DNA from: Amycolatopsis umgeniensis
GTDB taxonomy: Bacteria; Actinomycetota; Actinomycetes; Mycobacteriales; Pseudonocardiaceae
DNA length: 64,000 nucleotides
NCBI RefSeq assembly: GCF_014205155.1
Contig: NZ_JACHMX010000001.1
Location: 7,316,001 to 7,380,000 of the forward strand
Direction: 5' to 3'
The translations under genes were made by a program, and so were the position numbers. This document shows, in pieces, positions 51,153 to 60,141 of the stretch. The notes under the pieces were generated by a model that was not told the origin of the DNA, did no database searches, and saw only the letters and a program-made list of their open reading frames with translations. Numbering within the stretch: the stretch's first letter is position 1; the number at the start of each line of letters is the position of its first letter.

Positions 51153-53228
51153 GTGTCGATCGCGCTCACCGAGGAACAGGCGGCGCTGGCCGCGTCGATC
51201 CGGGCGTGGGCGGCTTCCGCCCGCCCCGTCGACGCCGTCCGAAGTGGCCGGACCGTCGAGCCGCCACCAGGACTGGCGGAACTCGGCCTGTTCGGCGTCG
51301 CGATTCCCGAAGACGTCGGCGGCGCCGGCGGCACGCTCGCCGATCTGGCCGCCGGGCTCGCCGAAGCCGCCGAAGCGCTCGTCCCCGGCCCGGTCCTCGG
51401 GACCGCGTTGGGCGGCGCGCTGCTCGCGACGGATCCCCGCGCCGCCAAGGAGATCCTGCCCGGTCTCGCGGATGGCACCGAACGGCTGGCGGTGGTGCTC
51501 GGCCCGGGTTTCCGCATCGCGGACTCGGTCGTCGATGGTGAGTCAGGACCGGCTCTCGACGTTCACCCGTCGGCGTGGTTGCTGGTCTCCGACGGTGACG
51601 CCTGCGCGCTCATCCCGCCGGGGGCGTCCGGAGTGGACATCGAGCAGTGCGACCCGTTCGACGTCTCCCGGCCGGTCGGGCGTGTCCGCTGTACGAGTGT
51701 GGTGGCCGAAGCGGTTTTCGCGTCGCTTCCCGTGGATGCCTACGCCGCCACACTCGGTGCCGCCGAAGCCGCGGGGATCGCGCGATGGTGTCTTCGGACC
51801 GCCGTCGACTACGCGAAGGTGCGCGAGCAGTTCGGCCGGCCCATCGGCTCGTTCCAGGCGATCAAGCACCTTTGCGCGGAAATGCTCTGCCGCGCCGAAG
51901 CCGCCGACGCTCTCGCGTGGGACGCGGCGAGGGCGGCCGACGACCCGGCGCAACATCCCCTCGCGGCCGCGACGGCGGCGGCCCACGCCCTCGACGCGGC
52001 CGTGGCCAACGCGAAGGACTGCATCCAGATCCTCGGCGGCATCGGCTTCACCTGGGAGCATGACGCGCACTTCTATCTGCGTCGCGCAGTGGCCCTGCGT
52101 CAGTGGCTCGGCGGTTCCGCCCGCTGGCGCCGTCGCGCCGCCGAGCTCGCGCTGCGCGGTGACCGCCGGACGTTGAGCGTCGAGGTCGGCGAAGACGCCG
52201 AACTCCGTGAGCTGGTCGGCGAAATCGCCGCCCTGCCCGAGCCCGAACGACGTGTCGCGCTGGCCGATTCGGGTCTGCTGGCCCCGCACTGGCCCGCGCC
52301 TTATGGCCGGGGTGCGTCCGCCGCCGAACAGCTGCGGATCGACGCCGCGCTCGCCGACGGTGACGTCCGCCGTCCCGACATGGTCATCGGATCCTGGGCG
52401 ATCCCGACGCTGCTCGAACACGGTTCTCCCGGGCAACGGGACCGGTTCGCCGCGCCCACGCTGCGCGGCGAGATCATCTGGTGCCAGCTGTTCAGCGAGC
52501 CCGAAGCCGGCTCAGACCTCGCGTCGCTGCGCACGACGGCCCGGCGTGTCGACGGCGGCTGGCTCCTGAACGGCCAGAAGGTGTGGACGTCGCTCGCGCG
52601 CGAAGCCGATTGGGCGATCTGCCTGGCGCGCACCGATCCCGCCGCGCCGAAACACAAGGGCATCACGTACTTCCTCGTCGACATGACCTCCGGCGGGATC
52701 AGTACCCGTCCGCTGCGCGAGATCACCGGCGACGCCGTCTTCAACGAGGTGTTCCTCGACGACGTCTTCGTTCCGGACGACCTGGTGGTCGGCGAGGTCG
52801 ACGGCGGCTGGCGGCTCGCGCGGACCACGCTGGCGAACGAACGGGTCGCCCTCGGGAGCGGGTCCGCGGTCGGCGAAGGTGTCGAGAACCTGCTCGCCAC
52901 GCTCGGGGACGGCGCCGATCAGGAGAAACTCGGAGCGCTGATCGCCGACGGCAGCGCGTGTTCGGTGCTGGACCTGCGGGCGACGCTGCGGCGGCTCGAC
53001 GGCCAGGACCCGGGCGCCGAGTCGAGTGTCCGCAAACTGCTGGGTGTCCGGCACCGGCAGGCGGTGGCGGAGTTCGCCTTGGAGGCGCTCGGTGAAGGCG
53101 CGCTCGTCGCCGGTGATCCCGCGCAGCACGAGTTCCTGCTGACCCGGTGCCTCAGCATCGCGGGCGGTACCACGCAGGTGCTGCTGTCCTTGACGGCCGA
53201 GCGGCTGCTGGGGCTTCCACGGTCCTGA
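51153..53228 (+). CDS. fadE34: Two-domain acyl-CoA dehydrogenase FadE34 (steroid side chain)
   Basis: A 691-residue protein made of two fused acyl-CoA dehydrogenase units. The first half has GVAIPEDVGGAGGTLADLAAGLAEA and VREQFGRPIGSFQAIKHLCAEMLCR with HAHFYLRRA-like end. The second half has SEPEAGSDLASLRTTARR, LLNGQKVWTSLAREADWAICLARTD and FLLTRCLSIAGGTTQVLLSLTAERLLGLPR. The first half lacks the usual FAD-binding middle, consistent with the FadE34/ChsE3 layout, a cholate- and cholesterol-side-chain dehydrogenase. GTG 51153. Divergent from kstR, with an exact KstR operator upstream, which supports the name. Confidence 0.92.
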   Translation: MSIALTEEQAALAASIRAWAASARPVDAVRSGRTVEPPPGLAELGLFGVAIPEDVGGAGGTLADLAAGLAEAAEALVPGPVLGTALGGALLATDPRAAKEILPGLADGTERLAVVLGPGFRIADSVVDGESGPALDVHPSAWLLVSDGDACALIPPGASGVDIEQCDPFDVSRPVGRVRCTSVVAEAVFASLPVDAYAATLGAAEAAGIARWCLRTAVDYAKVREQFGRPIGSFQAIKHLCAEMLCRAEAADALAWDAARAADDPAQHPLAAATAAAHALDAAVANAKDCIQILGGIGFTWEHDAHFYLRRAVALRQWLGGSARWRRRAAELALRGDRRTLSVEVGEDAELRELVGEIAALPEPERRVALADSGLLAPHWPAPYGRGASAAEQLRIDAALADGDVRRPDMVIGSWAIPTLLEHGSPGQRDRFAAPTLRGEIIWCQLFSEPEAGSDLASLRTTARRVDGGWLLNGQKVWTSLAREADWAICLARTDPAAPKHKGITYFLVDMTSGGISTRPLREITGDAVFNEVFLDDVFVPDDLVVGEVDGGWRLARTTLANERVALGSGSAVGEGVENLLATLGDGADQEKLGALIADGSACSVLDLRATLRRLDGQDPGAESSVRKLLGVRHRQAVAEFALEALGEGALVAGDPAQHEFLLTRCLSIAGGTTQVLLSLTAERLLGLPRS

Positions 53229-53233
53229 AAGTC

Positions 53234-53265
53234 CCTGTCACGGCCTTGAGAGGGGCCGTGACAGG
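53234..53265 (+). terminator. Stem-loop after fadE34
   Basis: A perfect 12-bp stem (CCTGTCACGGCC / GGCCGTGACAGG) with an 8-base loop, five bases after the stop codon. No T-run, as usual in this genome. Confidence 0.6.
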
Positions 53266-53288
53266 TCACTTCACGGCTCGCCGGGCGC

Positions 53289-53303
53289 TGAACGGACCGT
53301 TCA
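53289..53303. promoter_or_regulatory. Perfect palindrome upstream of the helicase gene
   Basis: TGAACGGACCGTTCA, a 15-base perfect odd palindrome 40 bases before the helicase start. Could be an operator; binding protein unknown. Confidence 0.35.
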
Positions 53304-53343
53304 CCCCACCGCCGCCCGCCGGCTGTCGGTCCCGTGCTCTAGC

Positions 53344-56109
53344 GTGCGGGTCGTGGAGTTCGGCACAGGAACCCAAGCCACCTTCGTCCCCTCGGATCCC
53401 CCGCGGGACGGAGTGGTGGCGCTCTGGGGAGACGGCGTAGCGGGTGACACCGCGATCGAACTCGTGCTTCCGGTGGGAAAGGTCTTCCGGCGCACGAAGG
53501 TCGACGCGGCGCTCGTCCCGTTGTCACGGGCGATTCCGCGGCTGTTGACCGCCGAGGGCGAGTTGAGTCCGGCCATCGCCGCGTGGTCGGCCGTCGCCGA
53601 GGCCGGGGTCAACCTCATCGCCCGCGGGAGGCTGCTCCCCGCGGCCTCACCCGGCGGGGTGGATTCGTGGCGGGTCGGCCCGCTCGACGTCGCCGACGAG
53701 GAGATGCTGCGCGGGCTCGCCGCCGCGCTGCCGCCCGAGGCGCACGCGCTGCCGTTGTCCGGGCTGAAACGGATCCGGCTGCATTCGCCGGAATCGTTGA
53801 TCCGCGCTTTCTGGGACGCGACGGCGGACGTGCTGGTGCGCACGCCCGCCGCGAGCGTCGCGGCGGGCGGTCCGGCGTTCGCCTCGGCCGAGCCGACACT
53901 GGTCGGGCCGGACGGTGCCGCGTGGCTCGCGGAACTGAGCGCCCGCCAGGCCCAGGGCGCGCATCTCATCCTGCGCATGGAGGTGCACGAGCCCGAGAAT
54001 TCCGAAGAAGAGCCCACTTTCGCCGCCGTCCTCGCGGTGCGGAGCACCGCCGATCCGAGCCTGATCGTCGAGGCGGCGACGTTGTGGGACGCGCCCGAAG
54101 CGGTACTGGAACGGATGGGCGAGCAGGTCGAGACGCAGTTGCTGCTCGGGCTGCGGCGAGGCGCCAGGGCGTGGTCGCCACTCGGCCGCATGCTGCGGTC
54201 GGCCGCGCCGACCGAACTGGAACTGGAGTACGACGAGGTCGTCGACCTGCTGACCCACGGCGACGCGGCGCTCGGCGGCGCCGGCATCGAGGTGCAGTGG
54301 CCGAAGGACCTGTTCTCGGGCGAGCTCAAGGCCAAGGCGAGCGCGACACAGGCCCCGGGCAGCGTCACCGGCCCCGAGTTCACGCTCAAGAGCCTGTTGC
54401 AGTTCCGCTGGAGGCTGAGCCTCGGGGACGAGGAACTCACCGACGCCGAGGTCACCGCGCTCGCGGAGGCGAAACGGCCGTTGGTGCGGCTGCGGGGCAA
54501 ATGGGTCAAGGTCGACGCGCGCTTGATCGCCAAGGTGCGTGCTCACCGCGCGAAAAAGCTGTCCGGGGCCGAGGCGCTGGCCGCGGCGCTCACCGGCGAA
54601 CTGGAACTGGACGGCGAAAAGGTCGAGTTCACCGTCCCGTCGGCGCTGACGGGGCTGCTCCAGCGAATCCGTGACAGCGCCGCGGAGCCGATCGAGCAGC
54701 CCGCCGAACTGCGGGCCACCCTCCGGCCGTATCAGAAGGCCGGTCTCGGCTGGCTCGCGACGATGACCGGCCTCGGCCTCGGCGCCTGCCTCGCCGACGA
54801 CATGGGGCTGGGCAAGACGATCCAGCTCATCTCCCTGCATCTGCACCGCCGCCCGCGTGGGGAGGGCCCCACGCTCGTCCTGTGCCCGACGTCGTTGCTG
54901 GGCAACTGGGAACGCGAATTCGCCCGGTTCGCGCCGGACATCCCGGTGCGCCGGTTCCACGGCGGCGGGCGGCATCTCGACGAGGTCGCGCCGGACGAGG
55001 TCGTGCTCGCCACGTACGGCGTCCTCCGCCGGGATCGCGAGACACTGTCCGAAGTGGACTGGGGGATGATCGCCGCCGACGAGGCGCAACACGTCAAGAA
55101 CCCGCTTTCGGTCACCGCCAAGGAACTGCGCAAGATCCCGGCCGCCGCGAAGGTCGCGCTGACCGGGACACCGATGGAAAACCGGCTCACCGAGCTGTGG
55201 TCCATCATCGACTGGACGACACCGGGCCTGCTCGGCTCGCTCGACGGGTTCCGCCGCAAGGTCGCCCGCCCGATCGAACGCGACCGGGACACCGCCGTGA
55301 CAGAGCGCCTTGCCACGACCGTGCGCCCGTTTTTGTTGCGCCGCAAGAAGACCGATCCGGACATCGCCCCCGAACTCCCGCGCAAGACCGAGACCGACCG
55401 GTTCGTCCCGCTCACCGCCGAGCAGACGACGCTGTACGAGGCCGTCGTCCGGGAGAACCTCGCGATGATCCGCGAGCTGGACGGGGTGGCCCGGCGCGGG
55501 CAGGTGCTCAAACTGCTCACCGAACTCAAGCAGATCTGCAACCATCCGGCGCAGTACCTCAAGGAACCCGGCGTGCTGCACGGGCGGTCCGGCAAGCTCG
55601 CCGCCTTCGAGGAGCTGCTCGACGTCATCCTCGACGAGGGCGACAGCGTGCTCGTGTTCAGCCAGTACGTCCAGCTCTGCCGCCTGCTGGAGAAGCGCCT
55701 GGCCGAACGCGGGCTGCCGACGATGCTGCTGTCCGGGTCGAGCACGCCCAAGGTCCGCGAGGACATGGTCGCCCGGTTCCAGGCGGGTGAAGTGCCGGTG
55801 TTCCTGTTGTCGCTCAAGGCGGGCGGCGTGGGGCTCAACCTGACCAAGGCCACCCACGTCATCCATTACGACCGCTGGTGGAACCCGGCCGTCGAAGACC
55901 AGGCCACCGACCGCGCGTACCGGATCGGGCAGGACAGGCCGGTCCAGGTGCACCGGCTGATCGCCGAAGGCACCCTGGAAGAGCGCATCGCCACGGTGCT
56001 GGAGACCAAACGCGGGCTGGCCGACGCGGTCATCGGCGCAGGCGAGAACTGGATCACCGAACTGTCCGACGACGAACTCGCCGATCTCGTCCGGCTCGGG
56101 GAGACCTGA
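53344..56109 (+). CDS. SNF2-family DEAD/DEAH helicase (HelZ-like)
   Basis: A 921-residue ATP-dependent DNA translocase. The N-terminal ~440 residues include the SNF2-associated part (LKSLLQFRWRLSLGDEELTDAEVTALAEAKRPLVRLRGKWVKVD). The motor has LRPYQKAGLGWLATMTGLGLGACLADDMGLGKTIQ (Q/motif I), LVLCPTSLLGNWEREFARFAP, AADEAQHVKNP (DEAQ box), LTGTPMENRLTELWSIIDW, and the second lobe VFSQYVQLCRLLEKRL, LLSLKAGGVGLNLTKATHVIHYDRWWNPAVEDQATDRAYRIGQ. It resembles M. tuberculosis HelZ. Its stop overlaps the SWIM gene start, so they act together. Confidence 0.93.
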   Translation: MRVVEFGTGTQATFVPSDPPRDGVVALWGDGVAGDTAIELVLPVGKVFRRTKVDAALVPLSRAIPRLLTAEGELSPAIAAWSAVAEAGVNLIARGRLLPAASPGGVDSWRVGPLDVADEEMLRGLAAALPPEAHALPLSGLKRIRLHSPESLIRAFWDATADVLVRTPAASVAAGGPAFASAEPTLVGPDGAAWLAELSARQAQGAHLILRMEVHEPENSEEEPTFAAVLAVRSTADPSLIVEAATLWDAPEAVLERMGEQVETQLLLGLRRGARAWSPLGRMLRSAAPTELELEYDEVVDLLTHGDAALGGAGIEVQWPKDLFSGELKAKASATQAPGSVTGPEFTLKSLLQFRWRLSLGDEELTDAEVTALAEAKRPLVRLRGKWVKVDARLIAKVRAHRAKKLSGAEALAAALTGELELDGEKVEFTVPSALTGLLQRIRDSAAEPIEQPAELRATLRPYQKAGLGWLATMTGLGLGACLADDMGLGKTIQLISLHLHRRPRGEGPTLVLCPTSLLGNWEREFARFAPDIPVRRFHGGGRHLDEVAPDEVVLATYGVLRRDRETLSEVDWGMIAADEAQHVKNPLSVTAKELRKIPAAAKVALTGTPMENRLTELWSIIDWTTPGLLGSLDGFRRKVARPIERDRDTAVTERLATTVRPFLLRRKKTDPDIAPELPRKTETDRFVPLTAEQTTLYEAVVRENLAMIRELDGVARRGQVLKLLTELKQICNHPAQYLKEPGVLHGRSGKLAAFEELLDVILDEGDSVLVFSQYVQLCRLLEKRLAERGLPTMLLSGSSTPKVREDMVARFQAGEVPVFLLSLKAGGVGLNLTKATHVIHYDRWWNPAVEDQATDRAYRIGQDRPVQVHRLIAEGTLEERIATVLETKRGLADAVIGAGENWITELSDDELADLVRLGET

Positions 56110-57290
56110 TGCCCGGCGCGACCGGACGGAAACGGCGCACCTTCGGCAACACCTGGTGGGGCGAGGCGTGGGTCGAAGCCTTGGAGGAGCGCGCCAAGCT
56201 CGATCCGAACAGGTTGCCGCGCGGGCGGACGTACGCGCGCAAGGGGACGGTCAGCAAGCTGGCGGTCGGCACGGGCGAGGTGACGGCCTGGGTACAGGGC
56301 AGCCGTGCGGTGCCGTACCGGGTGACCATCCACATGGCGGCGTTCACCGAGGCGCAGTGGGAGAGCCTGCTCGGCATGGTCGGTTCACGGCTCGGGCACG
56401 TCGCCGCCCTGCTCGACGGCGAGCTGCCTGGCGAGCTGGCCGAGGACGCGCGGGCCGCCGGCGCGGATCTGCTCCCCGGCCCCGGCGATCTGCGCCCGAA
56501 ATGCTCCTGCCCCGACAGCGCGAACCCGTGCAAACACGTCGCCGCGGTCTACTACCTGGTCGCGGACGAGGTCGACGCCGATCCGTTCGTCCTGTTCCTG
56601 TTGCGCGGCAGGCCCAGGGAGGCGGTACTCGCGGAACTGCGGTCCCGCCGGGCCCCGGCGAGCGAGCCTGGCAAACGGGTGCGAGCCCCCGCCGCACCCG
56701 GGGTGGACCCGAAACGCGCTTACACCCGGCGGATCGCCGCGCTGCCACCGCGGCCGGCCGTTCCCGGCACGGTCGGGCCGCCCGCGGTCCTCGACGTCGA
56801 TCCGCCGCATCGCACGGGCTGGAGCAGTGACACGTTCGCGGAACTGGCGGCCGACGCCGCCGCGAGGGCCTGGGAACTGCTGGTCATGGGGCCCGAGCGC
56901 GAAGTGGAGCTGTCATTCGAGGAAGACCTCGCGCGCCGGGCGGCGGCGAGCGATCCAAGCGTGGTCGTCGAGCTCGCCGAAGCCGCACAGGTCCCGGTGC
57001 GGGATCTGGCCCTCTGGGCGCAGGCCTGGCGCGAGGCGGGCCGGGGCGGGATGGCGGTGGTCCGGGAGGTCTGGCGGCCAGGGCAGGCGCCGCTCGCGCA
57101 GGCCAAGGCGGACTTCGCCGAATCGGGACTGCCGGGGGAGCCGAAGGCGTGGCGGAACCGGATCACCCAGGGCGACCTGCAACTGCGCTACGGCCGTGAC
57201 GAACGCTGGTACCGCTTCGTACGAGACGGCGAGGGCTGGTGTGTGGACGGCCCGTCGTCCGCGCGGCCGACGGACGTCATCTACCCGTGA
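56109..57290 (+). CDS. SWIM zinc-finger protein coupled to the helicase
   Basis: A 393-residue protein. RRTFGNTWWGEAWVEALEERAKLDPNRLPRGRTYARKGTVSKLAVGTGEVTAWVQGSR is the conserved N-terminus. The SWIM finger is CSCPDSANPCKHVAAVYYLVADEVDADPFVLFLLRG (C-x-C...C-x-H, ~137-170). The remaining part is helical with a Trp-rich end. SWIM domains bind DNA or protein; pairing with SNF2 helicases (as around Rv2101-Rv2102) suggests a DNA repair or remodelling unit. ATG 56109 overlaps the helicase TGA by one base. The stop codon adjoins a tandem repeat. Confidence 0.92.
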   Translation: MPGATGRKRRTFGNTWWGEAWVEALEERAKLDPNRLPRGRTYARKGTVSKLAVGTGEVTAWVQGSRAVPYRVTIHMAAFTEAQWESLLGMVGSRLGHVAALLDGELPGELAEDARAAGADLLPGPGDLRPKCSCPDSANPCKHVAAVYYLVADEVDADPFVLFLLRGRPREAVLAELRSRRAPASEPGKRVRAPAAPGVDPKRAYTRRIAALPPRPAVPGTVGPPAVLDVDPPHRTGWSSDTFAELAADAAARAWELLVMGPEREVELSFEEDLARRAAASDPSVVVELAEAAQVPVRDLALWAQAWREAGRGGMAVVREVWRPGQAPLAQAKADFAESGLPGEPKAWRNRITQGDLQLRYGRDERWYRFVRDGEGWCVDGPSSARPTDVIYP

Positions 57291-57360
57291 CTCACGTGAT
57301 CAGGGGCCGCACTCGCGTGATCAGAGACGGAACTCACGTGACTGGGCGCCGCACTCGGTG
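57290..57360. repeat. 21-base tandem repeat between convergent genes
   Basis: Units starting at 57290, 57311 and 57332, plus a partial at 57353, each begin ACTC(A/G)CGTGA or ACTCGG. Consecutive copies differ by a few bases. The first base belongs to the stop codon of the SWIM gene, and the third copy contains the stop codon of the opposite esterase gene. Confidence 0.75.
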
Positions 57361-58599
57361 TGCGTTGGACCGCAGCCAGCCGCGATACGCCCATTCCAGG
57401 AACCGCTCCACCCCGCGGACCACATGCGCGCTGCGGATCGAGGGGAAGACGTCGAAGGCGTGCTGCGCGCCGGAGATCTCCGCGTACGCGACCTCGCGCT
57501 GGGACTTCTCGCTCAGTCGGCGCACGAACTCGCGGGCCTCGCCCACCGGCACCAGCGAGTCGTGGACGCCGTGGATGACGAAGAACGGCGGAGCGTCCTC
57601 GGTGATCCTGTCCAGCGGTGACGCCGCGATGTAGTCGTCGAGGAAGTTCACCGGATCCTTGTCCGCCTCGAAGACGTGCCGGGCGATCAGCGTCTTCAGC
57701 CGGGTCTGGCTGGAACGGCGCCCGCTGGTCGCGGCGAAGTCGTACACGCCGTAGTGCGGGGCGCACGCCTGGATGCTCGTGTCGGCCTCGGTGAAGCCGG
57801 GCTGCAGGGCCGGGTCGTTCGCGGTCAGCGCCAGGAGCGCCGCGAGATGCCCGCCCGCCGAACCCCCGGTGACGGCGACGAAGCCCGGGTCGCCGCCGTA
57901 GGACTCGGCGTTGTCCCGGATCCAGGCCAGCGCGCGTTTCGCCGCGACGATATGCGCGGGCCACCGGGCGGCGGGGGAGAGCGGGTAGTTGATCGCGATG
58001 CAGATCCAGCCGCGTTTGGCCATGTGCAGCATCAGCGGCAGACCCTGCTGGTCCTTGTTGCCGATCACCCACGCGCCGCCGTGCACCTGCAGCAGGATCG
58101 GCGCGCCGGTGACCTTCTCGCGCGGGGCGTAGACGTCGAGCAGGAACCGCTTCCCGCCGGGTGCGTAGGCGATGTCACGGGTCCGCCGGACCGCCGGGTC
58201 GCGCATGCGGAACGGCATCGCCAGCTGGCCCCACGGGGTCGCGAGGTCCGTCGGGCTCGGCGGGTGCTCGAGTTCGTCGGCGTAGGCCGTGCCGATGCCC
58301 TCCGTCAGCGCCGTCTCGATCTCGTCGCGGGCTCGCTGGGACTGCGCGATCAGCGTGCCGAGCCCGGCCGCCGACGCGGCCGCGAGCGCGAGGCCGGCCT
58401 TGCTCGATTTGCCCCGGTGGCGCGCGACGTGCGCGGCGGTGTCGGCCGCGGTGAGCGCGAGCAGATGCGGGGCGAGTTCCCCGGTCAGCCAACCCGCGAA
58501 GAAGGCGGGAACCGCCGTCCGGGCGCCTCTCGGCGGCTTCAACGCGTTCGCGGTGAGCGCGAGCTGGAGTGCCTGGCGGACGACGAAACTCGGCTGCAT
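57334..58599 (-). CDS. Alpha/beta hydrolase of the hormone-sensitive-lipase type (LipQ-like)
   Basis: A 421-residue esterase. The N-terminal ~110 residues contain hydrophobic helices (PAFFAGWLTGELAPHLLALTAADTA) and may bind membrane. The catalytic part has the oxyanion motif LQVHGGAWVIGNKDQQG, nucleophile GGSAGGH, acid in HGVHDSLVPVGEARE and His in GAQHAFDVFPS. It resembles LipQ, whose mycobacterial gene also neighbours a wax ester synthase. ATG 58599. Divergent from the WS/DGAT gene across a KstR operator; steryl or triacylglycerol ester cleavage is an inference. Confidence 0.9.
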   Translation of the reverse strand: MQPSFVVRQALQLALTANALKPPRGARTAVPAFFAGWLTGELAPHLLALTAADTAAHVARHRGKSSKAGLALAAASAAGLGTLIAQSQRARDEIETALTEGIGTAYADELEHPPSPTDLATPWGQLAMPFRMRDPAVRRTRDIAYAPGGKRFLLDVYAPREKVTGAPILLQVHGGAWVIGNKDQQGLPLMLHMAKRGWICIAINYPLSPAARWPAHIVAAKRALAWIRDNAESYGGDPGFVAVTGGSAGGHLAALLALTANDPALQPGFTEADTSIQACAPHYGVYDFAATSGRRSSQTRLKTLIARHVFEADKDPVNFLDDYIAASPLDRITEDAPPFFVIHGVHDSLVPVGEAREFVRRLSEKSQREVAYAEISGAQHAFDVFPSIRSAHVVRGVERFLEWAYRGWLRSNAHRVRRPVT

Positions 58600-58629
58600 G
58601 GGCACCGATCCTACCGCCGGGTGACCGTC

Positions 58630-58643
58630 TAGAACCGGTTGCA
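58630..58643. promoter_or_regulatory. KstR operator between esterase and WS/DGAT
   Basis: TAGAACCGGTTGCA is an exact TnnAACnnGTTnnA match with an inner AACCGGTT palindrome. It is 31 bases before the esterase start and 23 before the WS/DGAT start. Confidence 0.8.
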
Positions 58644-58665
58644 AAGTTCACTTAAGGTGATTCTT

Positions 58666-60057
58666 ATGCGGAGATTGAGTGGTCTCGACGCGAGTTTCCT
58701 CTACCTGGAGACACCCGCCCAGGTCCTGCACGTCTGCGGGCTGCTCACCCTCGACGGTTCGACCATGCCCGGGGGCTACGATTTCGAGCGCTTCAAGGAG
58801 AAACTGGCCGAACGGGTGCGGCTGATCCCGGCATTCAGGCGCAAGCTGCACAATCCACTCTGGAATCTGACCCATCCGGTCTGGGTCGAGGACGAGGACT
58901 TCGACCTCGAAGCCCACGTTCACCGGATCGGCGTACCCGCACCCGGTGACCGGCGCGAGCTGGCCGAACTGTGCGCCCACATCGCGGGACAACGGCTGGA
59001 CCGCGCGCAGCCGCTCTGGCAGTTGCACGTCATCGAGGGCCTGGCGGGCGGCGAGATCGCGGTCCTGCTGAAGATGCACCATGCCAGCGTCGACGGGGTC
59101 AGCGGCGCCAGCCTGATCACCTATCTGGCCGGCCTCGAACCGGACGCCCCGCCGCCGGAGATCGCGCGGGACGAACGCCACAACGGGGCCGTTCCCGGAC
59201 GGCGCGCGCTGCTCGGCGCGGGGCTGACGTCGTTCGCGAAACGCCCGGCCGAGGTGGTGAAGCTGCTCCCGGATCTGCTCCAGCTCGTCCCGAAATGGCT
59301 CGGCAAGGCGTTGCAGGGCAAGGGAATGCCGGTCCCGTTCACCGCTCCGCGCACTTCGTTCAACGGGACGATCACCGCGCATCGCAGCGTCGCCTACGCC
59401 TCACTCGACCTCGACGAGGTCAAACGGATCAAGAACGCCTTCGGGGTGACCGTCAACGACGTCGTCCTCGCCGTCGTTTCCGGTGCCCTGCGGCAGTTCC
59501 TGCGAGACCGGGGTGAACTGCCGGACGATCCGCTGGTGGCGACCGTGCCGGTGTCGGTGCACGAGCGCACCGAGCGCGACCACGGCAGCAACAAGGTCTC
59601 GGCCTTCTTCGCGTCGCTGCCCACCCATCTGGAGGATCCCGCCGCGCGCGTGTTCATGCTCGCGGAGTCGAACAGGCTGTCCAAGGACCATCACCACGAC
59701 ATCGACGCCGACATGCTCGGAGACTGGGCGCAGTTCTCCGCGGCGACCATGTTCGGCCTCGCGGTGCGCGCGTATTCCGCGCTGCGCCTGGCCGAACGGC
59801 ATCCGGTGGTGCACAACCTGGTGGTGTCCAATGTGCCCGGTCCGCCGATGCCGCTGTACCTGCTGGGCTGCCGCATCACCGGGCTGTACCCGCTCGGGCC
59901 GGTGTTCCACGGCGCCGGGCTCAACGTCACCGTGCTGTCCAACGCGGGCCGGGTGGACGTCGGCCTGCTCGGCGCCCGCGAACTCACCGGCGACCTGTGG
60001 CCGCTCGCCGACCACTTCCCCGATGCTCTCCACGAACTCCTCAAGGTCGCTCCCTGA
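58666..60057 (+). CDS. Wax ester synthase / diacylglycerol acyltransferase (WS/DGAT)
   Basis: A 463-residue bifunctional acyltransferase that makes wax esters or triacylglycerol at the membrane. The active-site HHxxxDG motif is MHHASVDGVSG (~135-145). RRLSGLDASFLYLETPAQVLHVCG opens the family, and VVSNVPGPPMPLYLLGCRITGLYPLGPVFHGAGLNVTVLSNAGRVDVGLL (motif II, NVPGP) ends it. ATG 58666 follows AAGGTGA. A KstR operator lies upstream. Sterol degradation yields propionyl- and acetyl-CoA, and storing surplus acyl chains as neutral lipid would be a sensible link. Confidence 0.93.
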   Translation: MRRLSGLDASFLYLETPAQVLHVCGLLTLDGSTMPGGYDFERFKEKLAERVRLIPAFRRKLHNPLWNLTHPVWVEDEDFDLEAHVHRIGVPAPGDRRELAELCAHIAGQRLDRAQPLWQLHVIEGLAGGEIAVLLKMHHASVDGVSGASLITYLAGLEPDAPPPEIARDERHNGAVPGRRALLGAGLTSFAKRPAEVVKLLPDLLQLVPKWLGKALQGKGMPVPFTAPRTSFNGTITAHRSVAYASLDLDEVKRIKNAFGVTVNDVVLAVVSGALRQFLRDRGELPDDPLVATVPVSVHERTERDHGSNKVSAFFASLPTHLEDPAARVFMLAESNRLSKDHHHDIDADMLGDWAQFSAATMFGLAVRAYSALRLAERHPVVHNLVVSNVPGPPMPLYLLGCRITGLYPLGPVFHGAGLNVTVLSNAGRVDVGLLGARELTGDLWPLADHFPDALHELLKVAP

Positions 60058-60093
60058 CGAGGGGTTGCCGTTCGGCCGCCTTCCGGATAAGAC

Positions 60094-60107
60094 TAGAACA
60101 GGTTTCA
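60094..60107. promoter_or_regulatory. KstR operator of the igr operon
   Basis: TAGAACAGGTTTCA matches TnnAACnnGTTnnA exactly, 35 bases before the fadE28 start and 37 bases after the WS/DGAT stop. Confidence 0.88.
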
Positions 60108-60141
60108 GTATTGTGCCCGTTCGCCCCGGTGAGGAGCCAGT

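Noticed and set aside
53647..55953. A 768-codon open frame opposite the helicase
   Set aside because: Shadow of the SNF2 gene; Arg/Gln/Asp-rich translation with no motif.
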